A stretch of 64,000 bases of DNA from Terasakiella sp. SH-1 (GCF_004564135.1 NZ_CP038255.1:3211501-3275500); one strand, 5' to 3'. Shown: positions 24,586-33,254, counted from the stretch's first letter. Translations and numbers: made by a program. The notes: generated by a model not told the origin, from the sequence alone.

Positions 24586-25857
24586 ATGAGCTATCTCGCT
24601 GAAGTTCTTCAAGACCAGCCGAAAAAAGACCTGTATGAAATTGGTGAAATGCCGCCACTGGGTCACGTACCTGCACAAATGTACGCCTGGGCGATTCGTC
24701 GCGAACGCCACGGTGATCCAGATACAGCAATGCAGCTGGAAGTCGTTGACACACCTGCACTGGACAGCCACGACGCCCTCGTCTACGTGATGGCCGCTGG
24801 TGTAAACTACAACGGCGTATGGGCTTCTCTGGGTAAGCCGATTTCTGTATTCGACGTACATGACGAAGAATACCACATCTGTGGTTCTGACGCGTCCGGT
24901 ATCGTTTGGGCTGTAGGTGACAAGGTTAAAAACTGGAAAGTGGGTGACGAAGTTGTCATTCACTGTAACCAGGATGACGGTGACGACGAAGAATGTAACG
25001 GTGGTGATCCGATGTTCTCCCCGACACAACGTATCTGGGGTTATGAAACGCCGGACGGTTCTTTCGCACAATTCTGTCGCGTTCAAGCCCGTCAGCTGAT
25101 GGAACGTCCTAAACACCTGACTTGGGAAGAAGCAGCGTGTTACACACTGACGCTGGCAACTGCTTATCGTATGCTGTTTGGCCACCGTCCGCACATCCTG
25201 CGTCCGGGCCACAACGTTCTGGTTTGGGGTGCTTCTGGCGGCCTGGGTTCTTACGCTGTTCAGCTTTGTGCGGTTGCAGGTGCAAACGCCATCGGTATCA
25301 TCTCTGACGAATCCAAACGTGACTTCGTTATGGGCCTGGGTGCAAAAGCTGTTCTCAACCGTAATGATTTCGATTGCTGGGGTCAGCTGCCGACAGTAAA
25401 CGGCGAAGGCTTCAACGATTACATGAAAGAAACACGTAAATTCGGTAAGGCCATCTGGGAAATCACTGGTAAGGGCAATGACGTTGACATGGTCTTCGAA
25501 CACCCGGGTGAAATGACTTTCCCTGTTTCCTGTAACGTTGTTAAGCGTGGCGGTATGGTTGTATTCTGTGCGGGTACAACAGGCTTCAACCTGACAATGG
25601 ATGCTCGTTTCGTATGGATGCGTCAAAAGCGTATTCAGGGTTCTCACTTCGCCAACCTGAAACAAGCGGCTCAAGCGAACAAACTGATGGTAGAGCGTCG
25701 TCTTGACCCATGTATGTCTGAGTGTTTCCCATGGGATCAAATCCCTGAATCTCACATGAAGATGATGAAAAACCAACACCTTCCGGGCAACATGGCTGTT
25801 CTGGTTAACGCCAAAACAACTGGCCTGAAAACAGTTGAAGAAAACCTCGAAGCATAA
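24586..25857 (+). CDS. ccr: crotonyl-CoA carboxylase/reductase
   Basis: A 423-residue member of the zinc-less MDR superfamily and key enzyme of the ethylmalonyl-CoA pathway: NADPH-dependent reductive carboxylation of crotonyl-CoA to ethylmalonyl-CoA. Hallmarks are MYAWAIRRERHGDP, GVNYNGVWASLG, the nucleotide loop GASGGLGSYAVQL, and GSHFANLKQA near the C-terminus, whose His is part of the CO2 pocket in characterised enzymes. AAGGGAG precedes the ATG. Codon choice is strongly skewed (Arg mostly CGT, Leu mostly CTG), as expected for a very abundant protein. Divergent from ecm. Confidence 0.96.
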   Translation: MSYLAEVLQDQPKKDLYEIGEMPPLGHVPAQMYAWAIRRERHGDPDTAMQLEVVDTPALDSHDALVYVMAAGVNYNGVWASLGKPISVFDVHDEEYHICGSDASGIVWAVGDKVKNWKVGDEVVIHCNQDDGDDEECNGGDPMFSPTQRIWGYETPDGSFAQFCRVQARQLMERPKHLTWEEAACYTLTLATAYRMLFGHRPHILRPGHNVLVWGASGGLGSYAVQLCAVAGANAIGIISDESKRDFVMGLGAKAVLNRNDFDCWGQLPTVNGEGFNDYMKETRKFGKAIWEITGKGNDVDMVFEHPGEMTFPVSCNVVKRGGMVVFCAGTTGFNLTMDARFVWMRQKRIQGSHFANLKQAAQANKLMVERRLDPCMSECFPWDQIPESHMKMMKNQHLPGNMAVLVNAKTTGLKTVEENLEA

Positions 25858-25882
25858 GTTTCACGTTTTCTAAAATGAAATG

Positions 25883-25962
25883 AACGCCCGTCATCCTCGC
25901 GAATGCGGGGATCTCGACAAGCAGATCTCCGGTTCATATTCCGAAGATGACGGGCGTTTTTA
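25883..25962 (+). terminator. terminator after ccr with a dispersed repeat in its loop
   Basis: AACGCCCGTCATC (25883-25895) and its exact complement (25946-25958) form a 13-bp stem followed by TTTTAT. The enclosed 50 bases are a dispersed palindromic repeat (CCTCGCGAATGCGGGGATCT and a decayed partner). Confidence 0.8.
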
Positions 25963-26005
25963 TATCGCTTCGCTACACTTTAAAAAAAATTGAAAGGAAT
26001 GATCC

Positions 26006-27667
26006 ATGAGCGATCTAATCCTGTCTGATCTTCTGGCTTCTGCTGGTCGCGCTGTTGAAGCTGCTGACGCACTGCTGGAAAAAGCCAAAGACGCTGTTTC
26101 TGAAAAAGTTATGGTCGATGGCCGCGTCAATTCTGCCAAACTGGAAGAAGAACAAACCGCTGCTCACGGCCTGTCCTGGATGGCAACTTATGTTGAATCC
26201 CTGCGTCAAATGCACAAATGGGGTGAAAAGCTGACTGAAGAAGGCTCCTTCGGTGAATTTGAACAGCTGATCCTGCAATGCGCGTTCGGTGAATATTGCA
26301 CACAGCTGACACACGGCATTGCCATTTCCCAAGTTGAAATCATCCGTCCACACGATCTCGGCCTAACATCTGCTGATTGCCACGCTTACATGAAAGACGA
26401 TGTGAAGCGCTTCAAATATGAAGGCAACACACCAGCTGTTCGTCGCAAGATCGCTGAATATGCCAAAGACGGTCTGGAAACAGGTTCTTTCGGTACAACG
26501 GGTCTGGACGAAGAGCTGGAAATGATCCGTGATCAGTTCCGCCGCTTTGTTGACGAACAAGTGATTGAAGAAGCCCACAAATGGCACGAAAAAGACGAAC
26601 TGATCCCGCTGGAGATCATCGAACAAGTTGCTGAAATGGGTGTCTTCGGCCTGACAATTCCTGAGGAATACGGCGGGCTTGGCATGGGTAAAACAGCCAT
26701 GTGCGTGGTGACAGAAGAACTGTCACGCGGCTACATCGGTGTGGGTTCGCTCGGTACCCGTAACGAGATCGCAGGTGAGCTGATCCGCCTGGGTGGTACA
26801 GAAGAACAAAAAGAAAAATACCTGCCGCTGATCTCAAGTGGTGAAATTCTGCCGACAGCTGTTTTCACTGAACCAAACACAGGGTCTGACCTGGGTTCCT
26901 TGAAAACACGTGCGGTTCTGGAAGACGGCAAGTGGAAAGTTACAGGCAACAAGACATGGATCACACATGCCTCTCGTTCTGACCTGATGACATTGCTGGT
27001 TCGCACCAACCCGGACGAAAAAGGCTATAAAGGTCTGTCTATGCTGTTGGCTGAAAAACCACGTGGCACAGAAGACAACCCGTTCCCGGCTGAAGGCATG
27101 GACGGCGGCGAAATCGAGGTTCTCGGTTATCGCGGCATGAAAGAATATGAATTGGCATTTGACGACTTTGAAGTTGAAGAAGGTCAATTACTCGGTGGTG
27201 AAGAAGGCCAGGGCTTTAAACAGTTGATGGAAACATTTGAATCAGCCCGTATTCAAACCGCGGCACGTGCTTCTGGTGTGGCCACATCTGCCTTGGAACT
27301 GGGCCTGCGTTATGCAACAGAACGCGTTCAATTCGGCAAGCCGATCTTTGAATTCCCGCGTGTTCACTCCAAAATCGCCTGGATGGTTGTTGAAACCATG
27401 ATCGCCCGTCAGATCACCTATTTCTCTGGCTGGGAGAAAGATCACGATGTGCGTTGTGATATCGAGGCAGGCATGGCGAAACTGCTGGCTGCCCGTGTAG
27501 CTTGGTCTAACGCCGATAACGCGCTTCAAATCCACGGTGGTAACGGTTATGCGACCGAATATCCGATCTCTCGCGTTCTGTGTGACAGTCGTATCCTCAA
27601 TGTCTTTGAAGGTGCCGCTGAAATTCAGGCAGGCGTTATTGCACGTGGTCTTTTGACCCGTCGATAA
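26006..27667 (+). CDS. mcd: (2S)-methylsuccinyl-CoA dehydrogenase
   Basis: A 553-residue acyl-CoA dehydrogenase with an N-terminal extension of about 160 residues, the size and shape specific to Mcd. The core has GVFGLTIPEEYGGLG, FTEPNTGSDLGS, KTWITHASRSD and, near the end, IHGGNGYATEYPISR and VFEGAAEIQ with the likely catalytic Glu. It oxidises methylsuccinyl-CoA to mesaconyl-C1-CoA, passing electrons to ETF; etfBA lie 1.1 kb downstream. AAAGGAATGATCC precedes the ATG. Independent transcription is likely, since ccr ends in a terminator. Confidence 0.93.
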   Translation: MSDLILSDLLASAGRAVEAADALLEKAKDAVSEKVMVDGRVNSAKLEEEQTAAHGLSWMATYVESLRQMHKWGEKLTEEGSFGEFEQLILQCAFGEYCTQLTHGIAISQVEIIRPHDLGLTSADCHAYMKDDVKRFKYEGNTPAVRRKIAEYAKDGLETGSFGTTGLDEELEMIRDQFRRFVDEQVIEEAHKWHEKDELIPLEIIEQVAEMGVFGLTIPEEYGGLGMGKTAMCVVTEELSRGYIGVGSLGTRNEIAGELIRLGGTEEQKEKYLPLISSGEILPTAVFTEPNTGSDLGSLKTRAVLEDGKWKVTGNKTWITHASRSDLMTLLVRTNPDEKGYKGLSMLLAEKPRGTEDNPFPAEGMDGGEIEVLGYRGMKEYELAFDDFEVEEGQLLGGEEGQGFKQLMETFESARIQTAARASGVATSALELGLRYATERVQFGKPIFEFPRVHSKIAWMVVETMIARQITYFSGWEKDHDVRCDIEAGMAKLLAARVAWSNADNALQIHGGNGYATEYPISRVLCDSRILNVFEGAAEIQAGVIARGLLTRR

Positions 27668-27668
27668 G

Positions 27669-27869
27669 ATTATCACCACGGGCCTTTGTTCTTCCCTCTC
27701 CTTTTTTAGGGCAAAGGTCCAATCGGTGGTCCGGCGTGAGATAAGCACCTTAAAAGATTCTGCCATCTGCTTATCAACAACCACGCCTTCCATTGGGGCT
27801 CCCCTATGGAAAAGGCAGACAGCGAAGCCGACTTGACCCCCTTTCCTTTTTTAGGGAAGGGGATTTTTT
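27669..27869 (+). ncRNA. candidate structured RNA or structured mcd 3' UTR
   Basis: The 335-base gap between mcd and pduO has no credible gene but four strong stems in order: ACCAC-GGGCCTTTG with CAAAGGTCC-n5-GTGGT (27674-27730); GGCGTG-GATAAGCA with TGCTTATC-n6-CACGCC (27733-27786); TTCCAT-GGGG with CCCC-ATGGAA (27789-27812); and a terminator CCCCTTTCC/GGGAAGGGG then ATTTTTT (27837-27868). The T-run fixes the plus strand. It does not match RNase P, tmRNA, SRP RNA or a cobalamin riboswitch as far as I can see. Either a free RNA or an elaborate 3' end of the mcd mRNA. Confidence 0.5.
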
Positions 27870-27970
27870 AAAGGGGCGGCTTGCATGTTTGAATTGTTAG
27901 CCCTCTTAACAATTCTTTACCTCTTTGAGCTTGACGAATATGTCAAAAAGCCCATGATTTGCCCTTGCAC

Positions 27971-27986
27971 TTTTGCATGCGAAAAT
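27971..27986. promoter_or_regulatory. TTTTGCATGCGAAAA motif before pduO
   Basis: TTTTGCATGCGAAAAT, nearly palindromic, ends 16 bases before the pduO ATG. It resembles the TGTGCATTGCGAAAAA before etfB and TGTGCATCGCAAAAAA between ecm and ccr. Confidence 0.4.
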
Positions 27987-28002
27987 AAGGTTTGATTGAT
28001 CT

Positions 28003-28566
28003 ATGGTCACATTGACAAAAATCTACACCCGTGGCGGTGATAAAGGCGAAACCTCCCTTGGAGATGGTAGCCGCATTGCCAAACATGACTTGCGCGTGGA
28101 TGCCTATGGCTGTGTGGATGAAACCAATGCGACCATCGGACTGGCCCGCCTTCACACCGAAGGCGAGATGGATGTCATGCTGGAACGTATCCAAAATGAC
28201 CTGTTCGATTTGGGCGCTGACCTGTGTACCCCACAGGATGGCCGCAAAAACGAAGGGGCCTTGCGGATTGTTGCAGAACAAGTCACCCGTCTCGAATCGG
28301 AAATTGACCGAATGAATGACGAGCTGGAAGCTCTCACTTCTTTCGTCTTGCCCGGTGGCAGCCCGGCGGCTTCTTATCTGCATCTGTGTCGTACGGTTTG
28401 TCGTCGCGCAGAACGTCTGTGCAGTGAACTGGCAAGCCGTGAAACAATCAACCCTTTGTGTGTGCAATACCTCAATCGCTTATCTGATCATGCTTTTGTC
28501 ATGGCCCGTTATCTAAATGGCAAAGGCAAATCGGATGTTTTGTGGAAACCGGGTGCACATCGTTAG
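28003..28566 (+). CDS. pduO: PduO-type cob(I)alamin adenosyltransferase
   Basis: A 187-residue ATP:cob(I)alamin adenosyltransferase of the PduO family: KIYTRGGDKGETSLGDGSR binds ATP, VDETNATIGLAR and SFVLPGGSPAASYLHLCRTVCRRAER are the conserved trimer-interface and active-site stretches. It makes adenosylcobalamin, the cofactor of the Ecm mutase encoded nearby. Placed between mcd and etfBA, it probably serves the same pathway. No B12 riboswitch is visible upstream. Confidence 0.93.
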   Translation: MVTLTKIYTRGGDKGETSLGDGSRIAKHDLRVDAYGCVDETNATIGLARLHTEGEMDVMLERIQNDLFDLGADLCTPQDGRKNEGALRIVAEQVTRLESEIDRMNDELEALTSFVLPGGSPAASYLHLCRTVCRRAERLCSELASRETINPLCVQYLNRLSDHAFVMARYLNGKGKSDVLWKPGAHR

Positions 28567-28646
28567 GTCTTAAGGAGGTTTTTCGGCTGAGGCACAGCAG
28601 GTACAATTGGGCGCATGAAGTTGACATTCAACGTTGCAACCCGTAT

Positions 28647-28662
28647 TGTGCATTGCGAAAAA
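28647..28662. promoter_or_regulatory. TGTGCATTGCGAAAAA motif before etfB
   Basis: Lies 83 bases before the etfB ATG and matches the ecm-ccr copy at 24386-24401 at 14 of 16 positions. Confidence 0.4.
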
Positions 28663-28744
28663 TTGATTGGTGGAAGAGGGCTTCCTCTGAACCGCATAAC
28701 AAGCCTCAGGCGTTATTTGAAACGACTTCTGAGAAAGGAATTCC

Positions 28745-29494
28745 ATGAAGGTTCTCGTCGCAGTAAAGCGCGTAATTGATTACAACGTGAAAATCCGCGT
28801 AAAGTCGGACAACACGGGTGTTGAAACAGCAAACGTCAAAATGTCTATGAACCCATTTGACGAAATTGCCGTTGAAGAAGCTATCCGCCTTAAAGAAGCA
28901 GGCACAGTTGAAGAAGTTGTGATTGTTTCCATGGGTGAGAAAAAATGTCAGGAAACCATCCGTACCGCCCTCGCCATGGGTGCTGATCGCGGTATTTTGG
29001 TTGAAACAGGCGAAGAGCTTCAGCCGCTGGCCGTTGCCAAGCTGCTTAAAGGCATCGTTGAAAAAGAAAACCCGGATATGATCATCCTGGGTAAACAGGC
29101 AATTGACGACGACAATGGCCAAACAGGTCAGATGCTCGGCGCGTTGCTGGATTGGCCGCAAGGCACATTCGCTTCCAAGGTTGTTGTTGCTGACGGTTCT
29201 GTTGATGTCACACGTGAAGTTGACGGTGGTCTGCAAACGGTGAAACTTGCATTGCCGGCAATCGTTTCAACTGACCTGCGTTTGAACGAGCCGCGTTACG
29301 CAGCACTGCCAAACATCATGAAAGCCAAGAAAAAGCCGCTGGAAACAGTTTCTCCGGCTGACTTCGGTGTTGATGTGGCGCCGCGCCTGAAAACGTTGAA
29401 AGTTGAAGAACCTGCTGCACGCTCTGCCGGGATCAAGGTGGAAACAGTGACTGAACTGGTTGATAAACTGAAAAACGAAGCGAAGGTGATCTAA
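28745..29494 (+). CDS. etfB: electron transfer flavoprotein beta subunit
   Basis: A 249-residue ETF beta chain: [20 protein letters not shown] at the start, [17 protein letters not shown], and [20 protein letters not shown]. With EtfA it accepts electrons from acyl-CoA dehydrogenases and passes them to ETF:quinone oxidoreductase. AGAAAGGAATTCC precedes the ATG. One base separates it from etfA. Likely partner for Mcd. Codon bias like that of ccr suggests strong expression. Confidence 0.96.
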   Translation: MKVLVAVKRVIDYNVKIRVKSDNTGVETANVKMSMNPFDEIAVEEAIRLKEAGTVEEVVIVSMGEKKCQETIRTALAMGADRGILVETGEELQPLAVAKLLKGIVEKENPDMIILGKQAIDDDNGQTGQMLGALLDWPQGTFASKVVVADGSVDVTREVDGGLQTVKLALPAIVSTDLRLNEPRYAALPNIMKAKKKPLETVSPADFGVDVAPRLKTLKVEEPAARSAGIKVETVTELVDKLKNEAKVI

Positions 29495-29495
29495 G

Positions 29496-30425
29496 ATGAG
29501 CGTTCTTGTTATTGCTGAACACGACAATGCGTCCATCAAAGACGCAACGTTGAACACAGTTACAGCTGCTAAAGAGCTGGGTGATGTAACTGTTCTGGTT
29601 GCTGGTAACGGTTGCGGCGCTGCGGGTGACGCAGCGGCAAAAATCGACGGTGTTGCCAAAGTATTGGTTGCTGATGATGCAGCATATGACCACCAGCTGG
29701 CTGAAAACATGTCCAAACTGGTTGTGTCCCTGGCTGATGATTACAGCCACATTCTGGCCCCTGCAACAACAACGGGCAAAAACTTCATGCCACGCGTTGC
29801 AGCGCTTCTGGATGTTGCCCAAATCTCTGACATCACAAAAGTTGAATCTGCTGATACATTCGTTCGCCCGATCTATGCGGGTAACGCCATGGCGACAGTT
29901 CAGTCTTCTGATGAAAAGAAAGTCATCACCGTTCGTGGGACAGCTTTTGATGCAGCTTCTGCTGAAGGTGGTTCTGCGGCTGTTGAAGCTGTGGCATCCC
30001 AAGGTGACTCCGGCAAATCTTCCTTCGTTGGTGAAGAACTGTCTGTGTCTGAACGTCCAGAACTGACATCTGCCAAAGTGATCATCTCTGGTGGTCGCGG
30101 TATGGCAAATGGCGAAAACTTCGCCCTGCTGGAAAAAGTTGCTGACAAACTGGGTGCAGCCATTGGTGCGTCCCGTGCAGCTGTTGATGCGGGCTTTGTA
30201 CCGAACGACATGCAGGTTGGTCAAACAGGTAAGATCGTTGCGCCTGAACTGTATATCGCAGTTGGTATCTCCGGTGCGATCCAGCACTTGGCAGGTATGA
30301 AAGACTCCAAAGTGATTGTTGCAATCAACAAAGACGAAGAAGCCCCGATCTTCCAGGTGGCGGACTACGGTCTGGTTGCAGATCTCTTCGATGCGGTACC
30401 TGAACTGGAAAAAGAGCTGGGTTAA
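29496..30425 (+). CDS. etfA: electron transfer flavoprotein alpha subunit
   Basis: A 309-residue ETF alpha chain with the N-terminal adenosine-fold half and the C-terminal FAD domain: [51 protein letters not shown] and the closing [13 protein letters not shown]. It forms the FAD-binding part of the EtfAB dimer. Starts one base after etfB, in the same operon; hbd follows 61 bases later and is probably cotranscribed. Confidence 0.97.
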   Translation: MSVLVIAEHDNASIKDATLNTVTAAKELGDVTVLVAGNGCGAAGDAAAKIDGVAKVLVADDAAYDHQLAENMSKLVVSLADDYSHILAPATTTGKNFMPRVAALLDVAQISDITKVESADTFVRPIYAGNAMATVQSSDEKKVITVRGTAFDAASAEGGSAAVEAVASQGDSGKSSFVGEELSVSERPELTSAKVIISGGRGMANGENFALLEKVADKLGAAIGASRAAVDAGFVPNDMQVGQTGKIVAPELYIAVGISGAIQHLAGMKDSKVIVAINKDEEAPIFQVADYGLVADLFDAVPELEKELG

Positions 30426-30486
30426 TCCCGGCTCTTTGCCTATGATGTCTCGTACTTTACCTTAACAGACGGAAAAAAGAGGGACC

Positions 30487-31368
30487 ATGTCTGTAGAAAT
30501 TAAAACAATCGGTGTTATTGGTGCCGGTCAAATGGGTAACGGTATTGCACATGTTGCAGCCGCTGCTGATTACAAAGTCATACTGGTCGACGTCAATGCT
30601 GATGCATTGGAAAAGGCCGTTGCCACCATCACCAAAAACCTGGACCGCCAGGTTAAGAAAGAGAAGATCACACAGGATGCACGCGATTCGGCCTTGGCCA
30701 ATATCGACACATCCACTGAAATGTCTGCTCTATCTTCTGCAGATTTGGTTATTGAAGCCGCCACAGAGAATGAAGAGATCAAAAAAGCGATCTTTGAACA
30801 AGTTTGTGCGGTTGTGCCGGAACATACGATCCTGGCATCTAACACCTCTTCTATCTCCATCACACGTCTGGCGGCCTCTACAGACCGCCCAGAACGTTTC
30901 ATCGGTATGCACTTCATGAACCCGGTTCCGGTCATGAAACTGGTTGAACTTATCCGTGGTATCGCCACAGATGAAGACACCTTCCAGTGCATCAAGGAAA
31001 TGACAGCGCGTCTTGGCAAAACATCTGTTTCTGCCGAAGATTTCCCGGCCTTCATCGTAAACCGTATCCTGATCCCCATGATCAACGAAGCGGTCTACAC
31101 ATTGTATGAAGGTGTGGGTAACGTTAAATCCATCGACAACGCCATGCGTCTGGGTGCCAACCACCCGATGGGCCCGCTGCAACTGGGCGACTTCATCGGT
31201 CTGGACACTTGCTTGGCAATCATGAACGTTCTACACGAAGGTTTGGCCGATACCAAATATCGTCCTTGCCCGCTGCTGGTTAAATATGTGGAAGCTGGCT
31301 GGCTCGGTCGCAAGACGGGTCGTGGTTTCTACGACTACAGCGGTGACGAGCCGGTACCGACTCGTTAA
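30487..31368 (+). CDS. hbd: 3-hydroxybutyryl-CoA dehydrogenase
   Basis: A 293-residue NAD(P)-dependent 3-hydroxyacyl-CoA dehydrogenase: GVIGAGQMGNGIAHV is the Rossmann loop at residues 8-22, IGMHFMNPVPVMKLVE holds the catalytic His, and NHPMGPLQLGDFIGLD is characteristic of the short Hbd/PaaH type. It interconverts acetoacetyl-CoA and (S)-3-hydroxybutyryl-CoA, feeding C4 units towards crotonyl-CoA and Ccr. Last gene of the etfBA-hbd unit; its terminator tail is interrupted by an insertion sequence. Confidence 0.92.
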   Translation: MSVEIKTIGVIGAGQMGNGIAHVAAAADYKVILVDVNADALEKAVATITKNLDRQVKKEKITQDARDSALANIDTSTEMSALSSADLVIEAATENEEIKKAIFEQVCAVVPEHTILASNTSSISITRLAASTDRPERFIGMHFMNPVPVMKLVELIRGIATDEDTFQCIKEMTARLGKTSVSAEDFPAFIVNRILIPMINEAVYTLYEGVGNVKSIDNAMRLGANHPMGPLQLGDFIGLDTCLAIMNVLHEGLADTKYRPCPLLVKYVEAGWLGRKTGRGFYDYSGDEPVPTR

Positions 31369-31390
31369 GGTCATTAAAGACTTTCAAGAA

Positions 31391-31427
31391 AAGCCCTGCC
31401 TGAGAAATCCGGCAGGGTTTTATTTTT
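31391..31427 (+). terminator. hbd terminator, tail interrupted by the IS
   Basis: GCCCTGCC and GGCAGGG pair around TGAGAAATCC, followed by TTTTATTTTT. The IS begins directly after; the last eight bases (TTATTTTT) are its target duplication. Confidence 0.85.
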
Positions 31428-32147
31428 GGGGCTGAAGTAGCTAAGGACTGAAAGAGGTTCTATAATGGCTACGATGTACATCCGAAAAAGTCGTCTGACT
31501 TTACGTCAGCAAAGCAAGTTGATTGAGCATTTTGTCGCAGGCAGCACGGCTCGTGCGACTGCTGAAATTGTAGGTATCCAAGCGAACACATCGATCCGCT
31601 TCTTCATGCGGCTTCGCCAATTGATTGCCAGCAAGTTGCCGAGCTATCGTTTGCAAGGCGAGATTGAAGCTGATGAAAGTTATTTTGGCGGTGTCCGTAA
31701 AGGAAAACGAGGTCGTGGTGCTGGCGGCAAAGTGGCTGTGTTTGGCCTTTTAAAGCGGGGTGGCAAGGTCTATACGGCAATCATTCCCAATGCAAAGACA
31801 GAGACGCTGTTACCGATTATTCAGGAGAAGGTCGAGCCTGACAGTATCGTCTATACCGATACGTTTGGCGCTTACAACGCATTGGATGTTTCGGACTTTC
31901 ATCACCGCCGCATCAACCATTCCAAACTCTTTGCAGACAAACAAAATCACATCAATGGCATTGAGAACTTTTGGAATCAGGCAAAGCGTCATATGCGGAA
32001 ATTCAACGGTATCAAAACTGACCATTTCTACTGGTTTCTCAAGGAGTGTGAATGGCGTTTCAATGGAGGCAACCACGCAGACCTCCTAAAGCAGCTGAAA
32101 ATATGGTATAAACAGGCTAAACATTAACCCTTAGCTACTTCAGCCCC
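31428..32147 (+). mobile_element. intact IS1595-family insertion sequence, 720 bp
   Basis: Perfect 19-bp terminal inverted repeats, GGGGCTGAAGTAGCTAAGG at 31428-31446 and its complement at 32129-32147, flank a single transposase gene. Both sides carry the direct repeat TTATTTTT (31420-31427 and 32148-32155), the 8-bp target duplication typical of IS1595. Identical ends and an open reading frame indicate recent arrival and possible activity. Confidence 0.95.
31465..32127 (+). CDS. IS1595-family (ISXO2-like) transposase
   Basis: A 220-residue transposase. After a short helix-turn-helix-like N-terminus (LTLRQQSKLIEHFVAG), the DDE-type core starts with EADESYFGG, then VYTDTFGAYNAL, and NHINGIENFWNQAKRHM, which supply the catalytic acidic/Asn residues of the ISXO2 domain. 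It lacks the N-terminal zinc ribbon of longer IS1595 members, placing it near the IS1016-type short subgroup. Complete, with ribosome site GAGG before the ATG. Confidence 0.93.
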   Translation: MATMYIRKSRLTLRQQSKLIEHFVAGSTARATAEIVGIQANTSIRFFMRLRQLIASKLPSYRLQGEIEADESYFGGVRKGKRGRGAGGKVAVFGLLKRGGKVYTAIIPNAKTETLLPIIQEKVEPDSIVYTDTFGAYNALDVSDFHHRRINHSKLFADKQNHINGIENFWNQAKRHMRKFNGIKTDHFYWFLKECEWRFNGGNHADLLKQLKIWYKQAKH

Positions 32148-32170
32148 TTATTTTTTGCCTAAACCAATAA

Positions 32171-32204
32171 GAAAAACGCCCCTGAAGTTTCCCTCAGAGG
32201 CGCC
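32171..32204 (-). terminator. terminator after asd
   Basis: On the minus strand GGCGCCTCTGA and TCAGGGGCG pair and are followed by TTTTTCTT, 25 bases past the asd stop codon. Confidence 0.85.
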
Positions 32205-32228
32205 TTAAACTGCTTTAGAGAATAAAGC

Positions 32229-33254
32229 TTATTTCTTCAGATGGTCACGTACCAGCGCTTCGGCAATCTGAACAGTGTTCAGGGCTGCCCCTTTGCGCAG
32301 GTTGTCAGACACACACCAGAAAGACAGGCCGTTTTCAACCGTATCGTCTTTGCGGATACGAGATACATAAGTCGCATCTTCACCTGCACATTCGACCTGA
32401 GTGACGTAACCTTCATCAGCGCGATGGTCAACAATCACCAAACCGTCTTGCGCTTTCATCACTTCACGTGCGCGCTCTTCATCAATCGGCTTTTTCGTTT
32501 CAATGTTGATATATTCCGCATGACCGACAAAGGCTGGAACACGACAGCAGTTAGCGTGAACTTTGATGTTTTCGTCGAGAATCTTTGCCGTCTCAACCTT
32601 CATCTTCCATTCTTCTTTTGTCGCGCCATCATCCATGAACACATCAATATGCGGAATACAGTTAAAGGCAATCTGCTTTGTGAACTTCTGCTTGGTTTCA
32701 GATGCAGGCTTGTTCATGAAAATGCCTTTGGTCTGTTCAAACAGTTCGTCCATAGCTTCTTTACCGCCACCGGAAACAGACTGATATGTAGAAACGATCA
32801 CACGCTCAATCTCAAATTCTGCGTGCAGCGGCTTCAACGCAACCATCATCTGAATTGTGGAACAGTTCGGGTTCGCGATGATCCCTTTTTTCTTATAGTC
32901 CCCAATCGCTTCCGGGTTAACTTCCGGCACGATCAGTGGAATATCCGGGTCCATACGGAAATGGGATGTATTATCAATCACAACCGCACCCGCTTCAGCC
33001 GCACGCGGAGAATATTTCGCAGAAATCGCACCACCTGGTGAAGACAGTACAATGTCTGTCCCTGTGAAATCAAATGTATCCAGATCCTGTACTTTCAACA
33101 CCTGATCTTCCCCATAAGAGATTTCACGCCCGACAGAACGACGTGAAGCCAGTGCAACGACTTCATCTGCCGGGAAGTTGCGTTCTGCCATAATCTGGAG
33201 CATTTCACGGCCCACATTACCAGTGGCACCCATTACTGCGACTTTATAACCCAT
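32229..33254 (-). CDS. asd: aspartate-semialdehyde dehydrogenase
   Basis: A 341-residue enzyme reducing aspartyl phosphate to aspartate semialdehyde, the branch point to lysine/diaminopimelate, threonine, methionine and isoleucine. GATGNVGREML is the NADP loop at residues 9-19, NPNCSTIQM holds the catalytic Cys, and VSTYQSVSGGGKEAMDEL follows. AAAAGGATTTAAAA precedes the ATG. The 280-base leader contains a short Lys/Thr-rich reading frame and a terminator hairpin, strongly suggesting control by attenuation. Confidence 0.96.
   Translation of the reverse strand: MGYKVAVMGATGNVGREMLQIMAERNFPADEVVALASRRSVGREISYGEDQVLKVQDLDTFDFTGTDIVLSSPGGAISAKYSPRAAEAGAVVIDNTSHFRMDPDIPLIVPEVNPEAIGDYKKKGIIANPNCSTIQMMVALKPLHAEFEIERVIVSTYQSVSGGGKEAMDELFEQTKGIFMNKPASETKQKFTKQIAFNCIPHIDVFMDDGATKEEWKMKVETAKILDENIKVHANCCRVPAFVGHAEYINIETKKPIDEERAREVMKAQDGLVIVDHRADEGYVTQVECAGEDATYVSRIRKDDTVENGLSFWCVSDNLRKGAALNTVQIAEALVRDHLKK

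Noticed and set aside
24562-25779. 405-codon open frame opposite ccr
   Set aside because: Thr/Arg/Val-rich shadow of the strongly codon-biased ccr; no family features.
963-25962. CRISPR array
   Set aside because: The repeats are dispersed singly in different gaps, not tandem with spacers.
27242-27793. 183-codon minus-strand frame at the end of mcd
   Set aside because: Opposite conserved dehydrogenase sequence and runs into the folded non-coding region.
27870-28002. Cobalamin riboswitch before pduO
   Set aside because: No B12-box or matching core found; only a short palindromic motif and a terminator upstream.
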